This document shows positions 1-8,626 of a DNA stretch of 64,000 nt, piece after piece. A program made the translations under genes and the position numbers. The stretch's first letter is position 1. The number at the start of each line of letters is the position of its first letter. The DNA is from Pseudomonadota bacterium (GTDB lineage Bacteria; Pseudomonadota; Alphaproteobacteria; Acetobacterales; Acetobacteraceae): the NCBI GenBank assembly GCA_021798915.1, contig JAJZBM010000012.1:1-64000 (forward strand). Reading direction: 5' to 3'. The notes under the pieces are model-generated. The model did not search any database, was not told the DNA's origin, and saw nothing but the letters and a program-made list of their open reading frames with translations.

Positions 1-121
1 GAAACCCAGTCTCGCGATCAATCAGACGAAAGTTGGTCATCGACACGCGCTCGTCGTCAGGTGAAAATCAACGCGCCCCTTCTACCCCAAGCCACAACGC
101 GGCGTTAAGTCCGACAGGCTG

Positions 122-547
122 CTAGGGATCATCCCCTGGGCGCTGCTCGCGATGGCGCTGTTCATCGCCGATGCCGCGTTCGCGGCCGCGCGATGGACGC
201 ATGCTGGGGGCGCCGGCGCAATTGATGCGTGGCTGCCGGGTTTCGCGTTCTGGCATTTCCTTGCCGGCTTGTTTTGCCTCGCCGCTGCGGGGGGCGTGGT
301 TTCGGTTTTGCTTTACGGCGTGTTGCAGAGAACGCCAGGCGCGATACGCGCGCGCATGCTGGCGGCGAATAATGTCGTGAACGCAGCCTTCATGGTGGCG
401 GCGGCATTGGCGCTGATGGGGCTGCATGGGCTCGGCCTCGCGTCATCCGCGATTTTCGCGGTGCTTGCGGTGCTGGCGCTCGCCGTCGCCCTGGCTGCGT
501 TTCGCGCCCCCTTCGCCGCGCCGCGCGCCGCGGCTATCATGCGTTGA
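122..547 (+). pseudogene. C-terminal remnant of an MFS (LplT-like) transporter
   Basis: The frame open from about base 65 gives a usable ATG at 152 (131 aa). The product is almost wholly hydrophobic, with three to four membrane segments, and contains LLYGVLQRTPGAIRARMLAANN. This resembles the loop and following helix in the C-terminal half of LplT/Aas-type major facilitator proteins, where a QxR...RARxIAANN pattern precedes the last helices. A full transporter needs about 400 residues. Here an in-frame stop at 62-64 and unrelated sequence before base 120 remove the N-terminal half. I therefore read it as a 5'-truncated or frameshifted gene; a short expressed membrane protein from 152 cannot be excluded. 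Bases 1-121 hold nothing I recognise. Confidence 0.5.
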
Positions 548-613
548 TGCGATGAAATTTTCCGTTCAACAGCGTTCGACCAACCTCGGCACGCATTTTC
601 TGGAGTAGAGGTC

Positions 614-1579
614 ATGGCCCTCGCGGCGACCGTGAAGCAATCCCCGGCAAGGTTCAGTTGGCTGCGCGCGCTTTTGTTCACCTTGATTCTGGTCGGGCTG
701 GTCTCGGTCGCGGCTGGCGAGGATTGGAAATTCGATATCGCGGCGCTCGCGATCTGCGCCATGGGGTTTGGCTTTTTCTTCCTCGCCTTTTCCGGAGGGA
801 TGCATTTCGGGATCACCTTCGCCAATTTTCTGGCGATTTACGCTTGCACGTTTTTTTTCTTTCGCGAGTCCAATTTTGCGGAAGCGCGCCATGGGCCGGC
901 GATCATCGCGCTCGCCATGCCGGTGCTGGTGTTCCTCGGCGCCTGCTTCCTGCGCCTTCGCCAGATCAACGCCGTGCTCCATGCGCGCCGCCGGCGCGAG
1001 ATCACCACGCTGCCGGCGATTTGGCGCTGGGTGCCGGGAGTTGCTGCGGTGGGGGCGGCAACCTTCGCGTTGCCGCGCCTGCACCTCGCGGCCGGCGAGC
1101 AGGAGATGATCCTTTTGCTGTCGATGGCGGTGGTGTCGGGGTTCATCGCTTATGCGGCGCGCGACGTCGTCTTGCTGCTCAACGATGTCGCGTTGATTTT
1201 CGAGGGCGTCGCCCGCCGCATCGACCGGCTGATGATCCCGATGACCGCGTTCATGACCCTCTATTCGTTGCTGGTGGTGGTTTTCGCCTGTCTTTACCGG
1301 CTCGCCGAGATGGGCGCCGAGGCGCCGCAATTCCTCACCGATTCGGCCGATCATTTTCTGACCTTCGGCGAGGCGATGTATTTCAGCGTCATCACGCTGA
1401 GCACGGTCGGCTATGGTGACATCGTGCCGGTCGGGCAATTGGTGCGGCTGCTCGCCGCCGGGCAGGTGATCGTAGGCTTGCTGTTGCTGCTTTTCGGGTT
1501 CAGCGAGATCGCCCGCATGAGCGACGAGGACCGCGCTTCACCATCCCCTCCCAAGCTGCCGGCCAAACTGCCGGATTGA
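614..1579 (+). CDS. Potassium-channel-like membrane protein with TVGYGD filter
   Basis: 321 aa. Four or more hydrophobic segments occupy residues ~18-180. They are followed by a classical two-helix pore module at ~220-300: an outer helix (FMTLYSLLVVVFACLY), a pore loop with the K+ selectivity filter TVGYGD at residues 264-269, and an inner helix (VIVGLLLLLFGFSEI). The filter assigns it to the Ion_trans_2 channel family, probably an inner-membrane K+ channel. The extra N-terminal helices do not show the regularly spaced arginines of a voltage sensor. The short proline-rich tail carries no recognisable RCK/TrkA-N domain. ATG at 614 is preceded by AGAGG five to six bases upstream. Confidence 0.8.
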   Translation: MALAATVKQSPARFSWLRALLFTLILVGLVSVAAGEDWKFDIAALAICAMGFGFFFLAFSGGMHFGITFANFLAIYACTFFFFRESNFAEARHGPAIIALAMPVLVFLGACFLRLRQINAVLHARRRREITTLPAIWRWVPGVAAVGAATFALPRLHLAAGEQEMILLLSMAVVSGFIAYAARDVVLLLNDVALIFEGVARRIDRLMIPMTAFMTLYSLLVVVFACLYRLAEMGAEAPQFLTDSADHFLTFGEAMYFSVITLSTVGYGDIVPVGQLVRLLAAGQVIVGLLLLLFGFSEIARMSDEDRASPSPPKLPAKLPD

Positions 1580-1610
1580 TCCGCAGCGGCCGGAAGGCGC
1601 CGGGGCCGGG

Positions 1611-2237
1611 TCACGATACCGGCTTGATTTTCTTGCCCTCATCGGCGGCGCGCCAGAGATACCAGGCGGCGGTGCTGCGATAGGGCGCGAAAGCGGCGCC
1701 ACGCGTGGCGAGTTCCCTGGGCTTCGGCGGCACCGCGAGACCGAGCAGCAGCCGCCAGCCCTCGCGGATGCCGAAATCATCGACCGGCAGGACATCTGGC
1801 CGCCCAAGCGTAAAAATCAGCAGCATTTCGACCGTCCAGCGGCCGATCCCGCGGATCGTGACCAGCCGTTCGATCAGCGCCGCGTCCGTCAGGCGCGCCG
1901 CTTGGCGGCGGTTTGGCACCGTGCCATCGACGGTGCGCGCGGCGAGATCGCGGATCGCGGCGATTTTGCCACTCGAAAGGCCGCAGGCGCGGAGCGGCGC
2001 ATCCGCGGTGGCGAGCACGTCCGTGGGGGCGGGGAAGGGGGCGGGGTAGAGGGCATAGAACCGGGCGAGGATGGCCTCGGCGGCGCGGGCGTGGAGTTGC
2101 TGATGGGCGATCGCGTGGAGCAATGCCTCATAGGGGCTGCGGCCGCGCTCGGGGCGGAGGGCGGGGCGGCCGATGCGCGCGATCAACGGCGCGAAAGCCG
2201 GCTCGGCGGCGATCAGGTGTGACAGAGCCGCCTGCAT
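1611..2237 (-). CDS. DNA-3-methyladenine glycosylase II (AlkA family)
   Basis: 208 aa base-excision repair glycosylase of the helix-hairpin-helix/GPD superfamily; it removes alkylated purines from DNA. The hairpin lies at residues ~124-140 (LVTIRGIGRWTVEMLL). It is followed by LGRPDVLPVDDFGI with the catalytic aspartate at D154, aligning with the second Asp of LPDD in E. coli AlkA. There is no FeS cluster loop and no N-terminal AlkA domain, so it is the short form common in alphaproteobacteria. ATG at 2237 has GGGAGG just upstream. A longer in-frame extension to 2462 exists but lacks a ribosome site and similarity. It converges on the channel gene, with 31 bases between the stops. Confidence 0.88.
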   Translation of the reverse strand: MQAALSHLIAAEPAFAPLIARIGRPALRPERGRSPYEALLHAIAHQQLHARAAEAILARFYALYPAPFPAPTDVLATADAPLRACGLSSGKIAAIRDLAARTVDGTVPNRRQAARLTDAALIERLVTIRGIGRWTVEMLLIFTLGRPDVLPVDDFGIREGWRLLLGLAVPPKPRELATRGAAFAPYRSTAAWYLWRAADEGKKIKPVS

Positions 2238-2342
2238 GTCTACCTCCCTGATCGTATTGCGATAAATTCTTCGCATCCCTCGCCGATGCCGGCTATCCTC
2301 TTTTAGTGAGCCCCCGATCGGCGGGAAAGGGAGGGGAGACGC

Positions 2343-2561
2343 ATGTTCCGGGTTTACCGGCTGGCGGACACCACGGATGAGGACGCGGCGCGCCAGACCG
2401 CGAGCCTCGCCGGTCTCGCCGTGGTGCTGTTCCTGCTGGTGTGCGGGGTGTTTCTCGTCCACCGCTTGAGCGCGGCGGCGGCGCGCGAGGATTGCCTGCT
2501 CGCCGGCGGCTGCCGGACCCTGGTCGTTCTATCGGCTGGGCAATCCCTGGCGGTCGAGTAG
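2343..2561 (+). CDS. Small single-pass membrane protein, unknown function
   Basis: 72 aa. There is one strong hydrophobic helix at residues ~23-41 (LAGLAVVLFLLVCGVFLVH). A short N-terminal charged segment (TTDEDAARQ) precedes it, and a C-terminal part follows with two cysteines (EDCLLAGGCR). A very good ribosome site (GGGAGGGGAG) sits eight bases before ATG 2343, which argues that this is a real gene despite its size. It is divergent from the glycosylase, sharing the 2238-2342 spacer. I do not recognise a family. The pair of cysteines six residues apart after the helix could be periplasmic, but that is only inference. Confidence 0.55.
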   Translation: MFRVYRLADTTDEDAARQTASLAGLAVVLFLLVCGVFLVHRLSAAAAREDCLLAGGCRTLVVLSAGQSLAVE

Positions 2562-2588
2562 GTCGGCGCGCGAAGAGGCGCAGAGGCC

Positions 2589-3299
2589 TCAAACCCCGAG
2601 ATAGATCTGGCGCACATGGTCATCGCGGGCGAGGTCCGCGCTTTGCCCCTCGCGCACGATCCGGCCATGTTCGAGGAGATAGACACGGCTTGCGACACGA
2701 AACGCGACACGGGCATCCTGCTCGACGAGCAGGATCGCCGTGCCCGCCGCCTGAATCTGGCGAATGGCCACAAACAGCGTCTGTTTGAGGCGCGGCGCGA
2801 TGCCGACCGAGGGCTCATCGAGCAGCAACAGAGCCGGGCGGCCCATCAAGGCGCGGCCAATCGCGACCATTTGCTGCTCGCCGCCGGACAATGTCGCCGC
2901 CGATTGGCGCTGACGCTCGCGGAGCACCGGGAACAGCGTGAAAACACGTTCGAGATCGGCGGCGATCGCCGCGCGGTCGCGGCGGAGATAAGCGCCGAGG
3001 ATGAGATTCTTGCGCACCGGGAGGTCGGGGAAAAGATGGCGGCCCTCCGGGCAATGGCCGATGCCGGCCGCCACCACTTCATGTATGGCGAGCGTGCCGA
3101 GCGTCCGGTCTTTGAAGGCGAGGCGCCCGGCGCTGGCCGCGACCGCGCCTGAGATCGCCTTGAGGAGCGTCGATTTGCCGGCGCCGTTGGGACCGAGCAC
3201 GGCGACCATCTCGCCGCTCTCGACATGCAGATCGACACCGTCGAGCGCCAGCGCCTTGCCGTAATGGACGACGAGACCGGTGATTTCAAGCAGCGCCAC
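2589..3299 (-). CDS. livF: Branched-chain amino acid ABC transporter ATPase LivF
   Basis: 236 aa from a GTG start. Walker A GPNGAGKST lies near residues 36-44, with an ABC signature LSGGEQQMVAIGRAL and Walker B LLLLDEPSVGIAP. The GIAP/VEQ features are those of LivF rather than LivG. One of two ATPases that energise HAAT-type amino-acid uptake at the inner membrane. The GTG at 3299 was chosen because GGAG lies about eight bases upstream and family similarity begins there; the frame runs upstream to 3416 without similarity. It overlaps the end of livG by 14 bases, so translation is probably coupled. Last gene of the leftward liv operon. Confidence 0.9.
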   Translation of the reverse strand: MALLEITGLVVHYGKALALDGVDLHVESGEMVAVLGPNGAGKSTLLKAISGAVAASAGRLAFKDRTLGTLAIHEVVAAGIGHCPEGRHLFPDLPVRKNLILGAYLRRDRAAIAADLERVFTLFPVLRERQRQSAATLSGGEQQMVAIGRALMGRPALLLLDEPSVGIAPRLKQTLFVAIRQIQAAGTAILLVEQDARVAFRVASRVYLLEHGRIVREGQSADLARDDHVRQIYLGV

Positions 3300-4062
3300 T
3301 TGGGTCTCCGCTGGGGAATTGTCCGGTGGGGCTGCTTTCGTCGTCGCGCCCGATATAGGCTTCGATGACGCGGGGGTGGCGGACGATGTCGGCGGGCGTG
3401 CCGCTGGCGATGACACGGCCGAAATCCATCGCGATGACCCGGTTCACCAACTGCATGAATTCGCGGAGCCGATGCTCGATCAGCAAGATGGTCAGCCCCT
3501 CGGAGGCGTGCAAACGGCGGATGAGCGCGGAAATCGGTTCGATTTCGCTCGCCCCCAACCCGGCGAAGGGCTCATCGAGCAGAAGAAGCCGCGGCCCGGT
3601 GGCGAGCGCGCGGGCGATTTCGAGGCGGCGGAGATCGCCATACGGTAACACCTCGACCGGCGCCTCGGCGCGGTGGGCGAGCCCGACCGCCTCCAGAATG
3701 GTGTGGGCGCGGGCGCGCGGCGCATGGCGGCGGCGCACGCGCGGGGCGAGGCAGCCGACCATGACGTTCTCGAGAACGCTCATCCCGGCGAAGGGACGGC
3801 AAAGCTGAAACGTGCGCGCAAGGCCGCGATTGACGATCCGGTGCGGCTTCTCTCCGGCGAGATCATGTCCATCGAAGCGGACGCTGCCGGAATCGCTCGG
3901 GAGAAACCCGGTCAAAAGATTGAAGAGCGTCGTCTTGCCGGCGCCGTTGGGGCCGAGAATGCCGGCGATTTCGCCTGCCGCAAGGGTGAAAGAAACATCG
4001 TTGACGGCGACCAACCCGGCGAAACGCTTGTTCAGGCCTTGGATGTCAAGCAGAGGGGTCAT
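3286..4062 (-). CDS. livG: Branched-chain amino acid ABC transporter ATPase LivG
   Basis: 258 aa. Walker A is GPNGAGKTT followed by LFNLLTGF. The LivG-type signature YGDLRRLEIARAL is followed by LLLLDEPFAGL and the switch histidine in LLIEHRL. The ATG at 4062 overlaps the livM stop as ATGA, which fixes the start; upstream in-frame sequence is the shadow of livM. Partner of LivF. The C-terminal tail (about 18 residues, SSPTGQFPSGDPSGAA-like) is longer than usual and encodes the livF ribosome site. The substrate cannot be decided from the ATPase. Confidence 0.92.
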   Translation of the reverse strand: MTPLLDIQGLNKRFAGLVAVNDVSFTLAAGEIAGILGPNGAGKTTLFNLLTGFLPSDSGSVRFDGHDLAGEKPHRIVNRGLARTFQLCRPFAGMSVLENVMVGCLAPRVRRRHAPRARAHTILEAVGLAHRAEAPVEVLPYGDLRRLEIARALATGPRLLLLDEPFAGLGASEIEPISALIRRLHASEGLTILLIEHRLREFMQLVNRVIAMDFGRVIASGTPADIVRHPRVIEAYIGRDDESSPTGQFPSGDPSGAA

Positions 4063-5000
4063 GGTGCCCCCCGGTCGCGCCCGGTCGCAACCCCCGTCGC
4101 GCGGCGCCAGAGCGGCGCGATCACGCCTTCGGGCGCGAAGAACAGAATGAAGATCAGCACCAAACTGTAAACCCAAAGCCGGTACTGGCCGAGACCGCGC
4201 AGCAATTCCGGCAGCAGCGCGAGCAGCACCGCGCCGGCGGCGGGGCCATAGAGGGTTCCGATGCCGCCGACATAGACCATGACGATGATGCTGATCGAGA
4301 GCGCGACCGAAAACACGTCCGGCGTCACCGCTTCCTGATAATGCGCGTACAGCACACCGCCGATGCCGGCACACGAGGCGCTGACCACGAGGGCAGCGAT
4401 TTTGTGGAGGGTGATATCGATCCCGGCGGCCTGTGCCGCCGCCTCGTCGCCACGGATGCTCCGCAAAATCAGCCCCCATGGCGACGCGGCGAACAGCAGT
4501 AGAATGAGCACAATCAACACCAAGGCGCCGAGGCAGAGATAATAGATCGCGGCCTTGCTCTCGAATAGCGGATCGAGCCCGGGGATCCCTTCCTCGCCGC
4601 CGCTATATTGCCAGAAAATCAGGGTCAGGCGCTGCATGATGGTCGCGGCGGCGAGCATGGCGAGGGCGAAATAGGGGCCGCGCAGGCGCAGGGTCGGGAT
4701 GCCGATCACCAGGCTGAAGCCGCCGGCCATCGCCGCCCCCGCCGGCAGCCCCCACCAGGGCGCGAGACCGAGCTTGCCGTTGAGAAACGCCGCCGTGTAG
4801 GCGCCGGCGCCGATGAACAGCGCATGGCCGAAATTTTCCCGGCCCGTGAGGCCGGACATGAAATCCCAACTCGTCGCCCAGATACCATAGATGAAACAGA
4901 CGCTGAGAATGCCGAGCAGATATTCGGAGCGAATGAACAGCGGCAGCGCCGCCAGCGCGGCGAGGACGGCGATCACCCCGCTTGCCTGCCGCCCGGTCAT
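4059..5000 (-). CDS. livM: Branched-chain amino acid ABC transporter permease LivM
   Basis: 313 aa with about eight to ten hydrophobic helices. LivM hallmarks are present: SGLTGRENFGHALFIGAGAYTAA near residue 50, IGIPTLRLRGPYFALAML near 100, and the cytoplasmic coupling loop SIRGDEAAAQAAGIDI with the EAA-like motif. It forms the inner-membrane channel with LivH. It starts 16 bases after livH and overlaps livG by four bases, so it is co-translated with the ATPase. Confidence 0.92.
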   Translation of the reverse strand: MTGRQASGVIAVLAALAALPLFIRSEYLLGILSVCFIYGIWATSWDFMSGLTGRENFGHALFIGAGAYTAAFLNGKLGLAPWWGLPAGAAMAGGFSLVIGIPTLRLRGPYFALAMLAAATIMQRLTLIFWQYSGGEEGIPGLDPLFESKAAIYYLCLGALVLIVLILLLFAASPWGLILRSIRGDEAAAQAAGIDITLHKIAALVVSASCAGIGGVLYAHYQEAVTPDVFSVALSISIIVMVYVGGIGTLYGPAAGAVLLALLPELLRGLGQYRLWVYSLVLIFILFFAPEGVIAPLWRRATGVATGRDRGAP

Positions 5001-5016
5001 GCGCCCGCCGGCGGTG

Positions 5017-5871
5017 TCAAAACGCCGCCCGCTTGCCCAAGAGACCGGCGGGACGAAGGATCAGGGTCAGCAGCACCGCGACCAGCGAGACGATTTCGGT
5101 CCAGGCCGGCGAGATCGCATAGGCGACGATGGTTTCGCTGTAGCCGAGCAGGAGCGCGGCGAGGATGCTGCCCGGGATCGAGCCGAGACCGCCGACGATG
5201 ACGATCGAAAACGCCTTGATCATCGGCAGCAAATCCATCGTCGGCTGCACCGTGAGAAACGGCGCGGTGAGCACACCGGCCGCGGCCGCGATCGCCGCCG
5301 AGATCGCCATCACCACCGCATAGATGCGATCGGCGGGAATGCCGACATATAGCGCTCCCTCCCGGTCCTGCGAGAGCGCGAGAATCGCCGCGCCCAGCCG
5401 GGTGCGATTGATAAAAAGCCAGAGCAAAGCAATGATCGCCGCGCCGACGCCAAGCGTGAGCAGGCGCTGGCCGCTGACATCGAGCCCGGCATAGCTCCAG
5501 GTGGCATTGCTGAAGGCCGGGACATTGCGCGCCTCCGAGCCGAACAGAAGATACATCGCCTGCTCGAACAGCAAGCCGACGGCGATGGTGATCATCAGGA
5601 TGGCGAGCGCGGAGCTGCGGAGCGGGCGGATCAGCACCCGCTCCATCGCAACGCCGAATACGGCGACGAACAAAACCGCGACGATGGCGGCGGGCAGAAG
5701 CGGCCAGCCAAGACGCGCGGTGAGCACATAGGCGGCATAGGCGCCGAGGCCGTAAAACGCGCCATGGGCGAGGTTGAGCACCCGCGCCACCCCGAAAATC
5801 AGCGTGAAGCCGACCGCGAGCATGGCGTAGACGGCGGAGGTCACGGCGCCGTAGACGAGGATGTTGAGCAA
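5017..5871 (-). CDS. livH: Branched-chain amino acid ABC transporter permease LivH
   Basis: 284 aa hydrophobic permease. VGFTLIFGVARVLNLAHGAFYGLGAYAAY matches the LivH N-terminal signature (GLTLIYGxxxxxNxAHG). AFSIVIVGGLGSIPGSILAAL lies near residues 215-235. The start is a TTG at 5871: the frame is open for only five codons upstream and has no ATG or GTG there, so TTG is the only reasonable start, and its ribosome site is weak. It lies 29 bases downstream of livK and forms the translocation pore with LivM. Confidence 0.9.
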   Translation of the reverse strand: MLNILVYGAVTSAVYAMLAVGFTLIFGVARVLNLAHGAFYGLGAYAAYVLTARLGWPLLPAAIVAVLFVAVFGVAMERVLIRPLRSSALAILMITIAVGLLFEQAMYLLFGSEARNVPAFSNATWSYAGLDVSGQRLLTLGVGAAIIALLWLFINRTRLGAAILALSQDREGALYVGIPADRIYAVVMAISAAIAAAAGVLTAPFLTVQPTMDLLPMIKAFSIVIVGGLGSIPGSILAALLLGYSETIVAYAISPAWTEIVSLVAVLLTLILRPAGLLGKRAAF

Positions 5872-5900
5872 CGTAACAAGCCGTCTTCAAAAGGACATTT

Positions 5901-7121
5901 TCAATTCTTGCCGGCAAGCCATGGCGGCGGCATCATCGCCCCCTTGGCGATCTCCTTGGGCCAGACGATGACCCGCGAGCCATCGGGATACCATTGCGCG
6001 AAGGCGAGATTGAGATAGCCGGGCCCGGCCTTGACGTCGTGCTGGGCATCGAATTCGCACAGCCCCTCGGTGCCGATGTAATGGGTTTTCTCCAGCGCCG
6101 GAATGACTTTGTCCGGCGCCGTATCGCCGGCGCGCGCCACCGCCTCGGCATAGATATAGACGGCGTCATAGGAGCCGGCGCCGGTATAGACCGGCGGGCG
6201 CTTGAAACGGGCGACGAAAGCATTCCAGAACGGCATCGTCACCGCGGTCATCGGCACCGGAATGATATTGTTGGCGACGGTCTCACTCACCGCTTTACCG
6301 CCGATTCTGGTGAAGAAATCCGAATCTTGAGATTTGACGTCGATGCCGCCGATCGGGATCGGCAGTTTCGCGTCATACCATTGCTTGACCAGAACGTCCG
6401 AGTTGGCGTGCGAGAGCACGACCATGATGTATTGTGCCCCGCTCGTCTTGATGGTGTTGAAGAGCGGCGAAAAATCCGAGCTGTCGGCATCGAAGAGATC
6501 GACCGAGGTGACGGTCATGCCGCCTTTTTCCAGGCCCGCTTTCAGGATCGGCGTGAGATCCTGGACCCATTTCGCATTCTCCCCGATGATCGCGATTTTC
6601 TGAATGCCGGCCTCGCCCTTGAGCTTGCCGACCCCGAAATCGATCAGCGCCTCGGCCTGGTGGGCGGCGTTGACCGGGCTCACGCGGAAGATGTATTTGT
6701 AACGCTTGTAGTTGCGGCGGACGAAATCGGTGATCGAGGGGGAGGCGGCGCCGACCTCGAGATAAACGGTTTTCGAATCGGCGATATGCGTCTCCTGCGC
6801 GAGCGTGACACCGCTGGTATAGCCGCCGATCAGCACATCGACATGCTCATCGGCGGTGAGTTTATTGATGGCGGCGACCCCTTCCTGCGGATTTTCGGTC
6901 TCGTCGGCGACGACCATGCGCAGCTTGCGCCCGAGCACCCCACCCTTGGCGTTGATCTCGTCGATCGCGAGCTGCGTCGCATCGATCGAATCGCGCCCGA
7001 CCTGGAGCTGGACGCTGGTCGGCACGCCGATGGTGATCGGCGGCCCGTCGGCGCGCGCGGCGGCGGTAAAAACCGGCGCGAGCGTGGCGCAAACGAAAAT
7101 CGCCCAATGATGACGGCGCAT
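5901..7121 (-). CDS. livK: Periplasmic amino-acid-type substrate-binding protein (LivK family)
   Basis: 406 aa. A Sec signal peptide (residues 1-24, cleavage after AARA) is followed by a type I periplasmic-binding fold (Peripla_BP_6): ITIGVPTSVQLQVGRDSIDATQLAIDEINAKGGVLGRKLRMVVADE is the diagnostic first strand and helix. It delivers ligand to LivHMGF. First gene of the operon; GGGGGAGGG lies eight bases before the ATG. The family binds leucine/isoleucine/valine, but relatives take urea, amides or aromatic acids, so the substrate is open. No attenuator or regulator site was seen in the 175 bases upstream. Confidence 0.88.
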   Translation of the reverse strand: MRRHHWAIFVCATLAPVFTAAARADGPPITIGVPTSVQLQVGRDSIDATQLAIDEINAKGGVLGRKLRMVVADETENPQEGVAAINKLTADEHVDVLIGGYTSGVTLAQETHIADSKTVYLEVGAASPSITDFVRRNYKRYKYIFRVSPVNAAHQAEALIDFGVGKLKGEAGIQKIAIIGENAKWVQDLTPILKAGLEKGGMTVTSVDLFDADSSDFSPLFNTIKTSGAQYIMVVLSHANSDVLVKQWYDAKLPIPIGGIDVKSQDSDFFTRIGGKAVSETVANNIIPVPMTAVTMPFWNAFVARFKRPPVYTGAGSYDAVYIYAEAVARAGDTAPDKVIPALEKTHYIGTEGLCEFDAQHDVKAGPGYLNLAFAQWYPDGSRVIVWPKEIAKGAMMPPPWLAGKN

Positions 7122-7297
7122 CCTGACCCTCCCCCGAAGCGTTGAGCGCTTCGTTTCTTTGGTTTTTCATCGGCCTTGTTTGCCAGCATGGCCTGCCCCC
7201 GTGCGCTTGGCAAGGTTAAAGAAAGGCGGGATGGCGCCACCCCGCGTGACTTTCTCCCGCAAGCCGGGTATCTTTCACCAGGACAGGGGTTGGGTAT

Positions 7298-7489
7298 TTG
7301 GACGAGGCCGAGGGCAAACGCGGGCTGCCGTTTCATCTCCGCTGGCGCTATGGTCTGATGGCCGTTGCGCTGACGCTGATCGTGGTCACGGTGTTCGGCG
7401 GCTCGGTCGGCATTCCGCGCCTGGTTCTGGCGTTTCTCTGGACACCGCTGCCGTTCTGTCTCGCGGGGCTGGCGGTTACATTCTTGTAG
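7298..7489 (+). CDS. Possible small membrane protein (TTG start)
   Basis: 63 aa. A basic N-terminus (KRGLPFHLRWR) is followed by two hydrophobic stretches (YGLMAVALTLIVVTVFGG and LVLAFLWTPLPFCLAGLAVTFL), as in small two-helix inner-membrane proteins. The only start covering the basic segment is TTG at 7298, with a poor ribosome site (AGGGG about ten bases upstream). It lies between the liv operon and the GT90 gene, 18 bases before the latter, and could be co-transcribed with it. I recognise no family, and coding status is uncertain. Confidence 0.4.
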   Translation: MDEAEGKRGLPFHLRWRYGLMAVALTLIVVTVFGGSVGIPRLVLAFLWTPLPFCLAGLAVTFL

Positions 7490-7507
7490 TGGTGTAAAGG
7501 GGCATAT

Positions 7508-8626
7508 ATGGGCGATTTTTTTCAAAATATCGCATATTTCTGCGAAAACGTCACAGCTCTCGAAGGGCGCGCGCAGCAAGCCTCGCCGAGCGAGATGAAA
7601 TTCAAATTCAACGAAATTCTCACCCATTATCGAGCAGAAAGCGGCCTCACCGTCGCAGTGGAATATGATTTTTTCTCGATTTTCGACTATGTCCGCCCGA
7701 TACACACCGAACTTTGCATGGTTCGTTTGGATGGCGGCACGGCCAAGCTTTATTTCCACGAGGGCTGGCGTGGCCATTACTCGGTCACTGCCATGGTGCG
7801 GCGCAGCGCTGGCATCCTGCACCTGATCGAACGCATACGCCGCCAGGGCGCCGGGGATGCCGCCTTCATCTGCGAACTGGGCGACAATGGCGAGTTTCCG
7901 AGCGTCTCCTTCTCCTCCCGGCATGAGCACTCATGCCCGGTGCCTGACCCCGATTTCTTCGAATCCCATGGCTATGAGGTGTTGCGGCGTGACATCGATG
8001 CTCATTTCGTGCCCTGGGAGGCGCGCGAGGCGAATGTTTTCTGGCGTGGCTCTTCCACCGGCCTACGCCGCTCCGCTCCCCCACCCGAAGGACAGCCTGA
8101 TGATTTCGGCTGGCTCCAGCGTCTTTCGCTATGCGAGGCGGCTCGCCGTTCGCCCCATCGTGCGCATTTCGATGTCGGGCTGACGTCGATCGTGCATATG
8201 CCGGAACCCTATCTCGTCGCGCGGATCGAGGCGGCGGGACTTCTACGCCCGCCGGTCGCGCGGCTCGATTTCATGCGCCATAAAGCCATCATCGTCGTTG
8301 ATGGTCATTCCAATGCCTGGAGCGCGCTTTTCGCCGCTTTGCTTATGGGCGCCTGTGTGTTCAAGGTCACTTCCGAGCGCGGCTACCGGCAATGGTATTA
8401 CGAGCATCTGCGCCCGTGGGAGCATTACGTGCCGGTCGCGGCCGACCTTTCCGATCTCGACGATGCCTTATTGTGGATGCGCGGCCATGACACGGAGGCG
8501 CGCGCGATAGGCGAGGCCGGGCGCAACCTCGCCCGCGCCATCACCTTCGAGGCGGCGATGGATGAAAGTGCGGCGCGTATGCTGCGCTGGCTGCCCAAGG
8601 CGCGCTTCTGGGAAGAAAAGCTCTAA
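7508..8626 (+). CDS. GT90-family (CAP10-like) glycosyltransferase
   Basis: 372 aa, predicted cytoplasmic. The C-terminal two thirds show the GT90/CAP10 (LPS-modifying) pattern: [22 protein letters not shown] near residue 179, [35 protein letters not shown] near 255-285, and [18 protein letters not shown]. The same blocks recur in the last third of the 1353-aa protein at 11693-15754, so the two are paralogous in that region. GT90 members transfer xylose or glucose to glycans or proteins. ATG at 7508 follows AAAGGGG by six bases. The stop overlaps the convergent UDP-glucuronate decarboxylase stop. The first ~130 residues match nothing I can name. Confidence 0.75.
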   Translation: MGDFFQNIAYFCENVTALEGRAQQASPSEMKFKFNEILTHYRAESGLTVAVEYDFFSIFDYVRPIHTELCMVRLDGGTAKLYFHEGWRGHYSVTAMVRRSAGILHLIERIRRQGAGDAAFICELGDNGEFPSVSFSSRHEHSCPVPDPDFFESHGYEVLRRDIDAHFVPWEAREANVFWRGSSTGLRRSAPPPEGQPDDFGWLQRLSLCEAARRSPHRAHFDVGLTSIVHMPEPYLVARIEAAGLLRPPVARLDFMRHKAIIVVDGHSNAWSALFAALLMGACVFKVTSERGYRQWYYEHLRPWEHYVPVAADLSDLDDALLWMRGHDTEARAIGEAGRNLARAITFEAAMDESAARMLRWLPKARFWEEKL

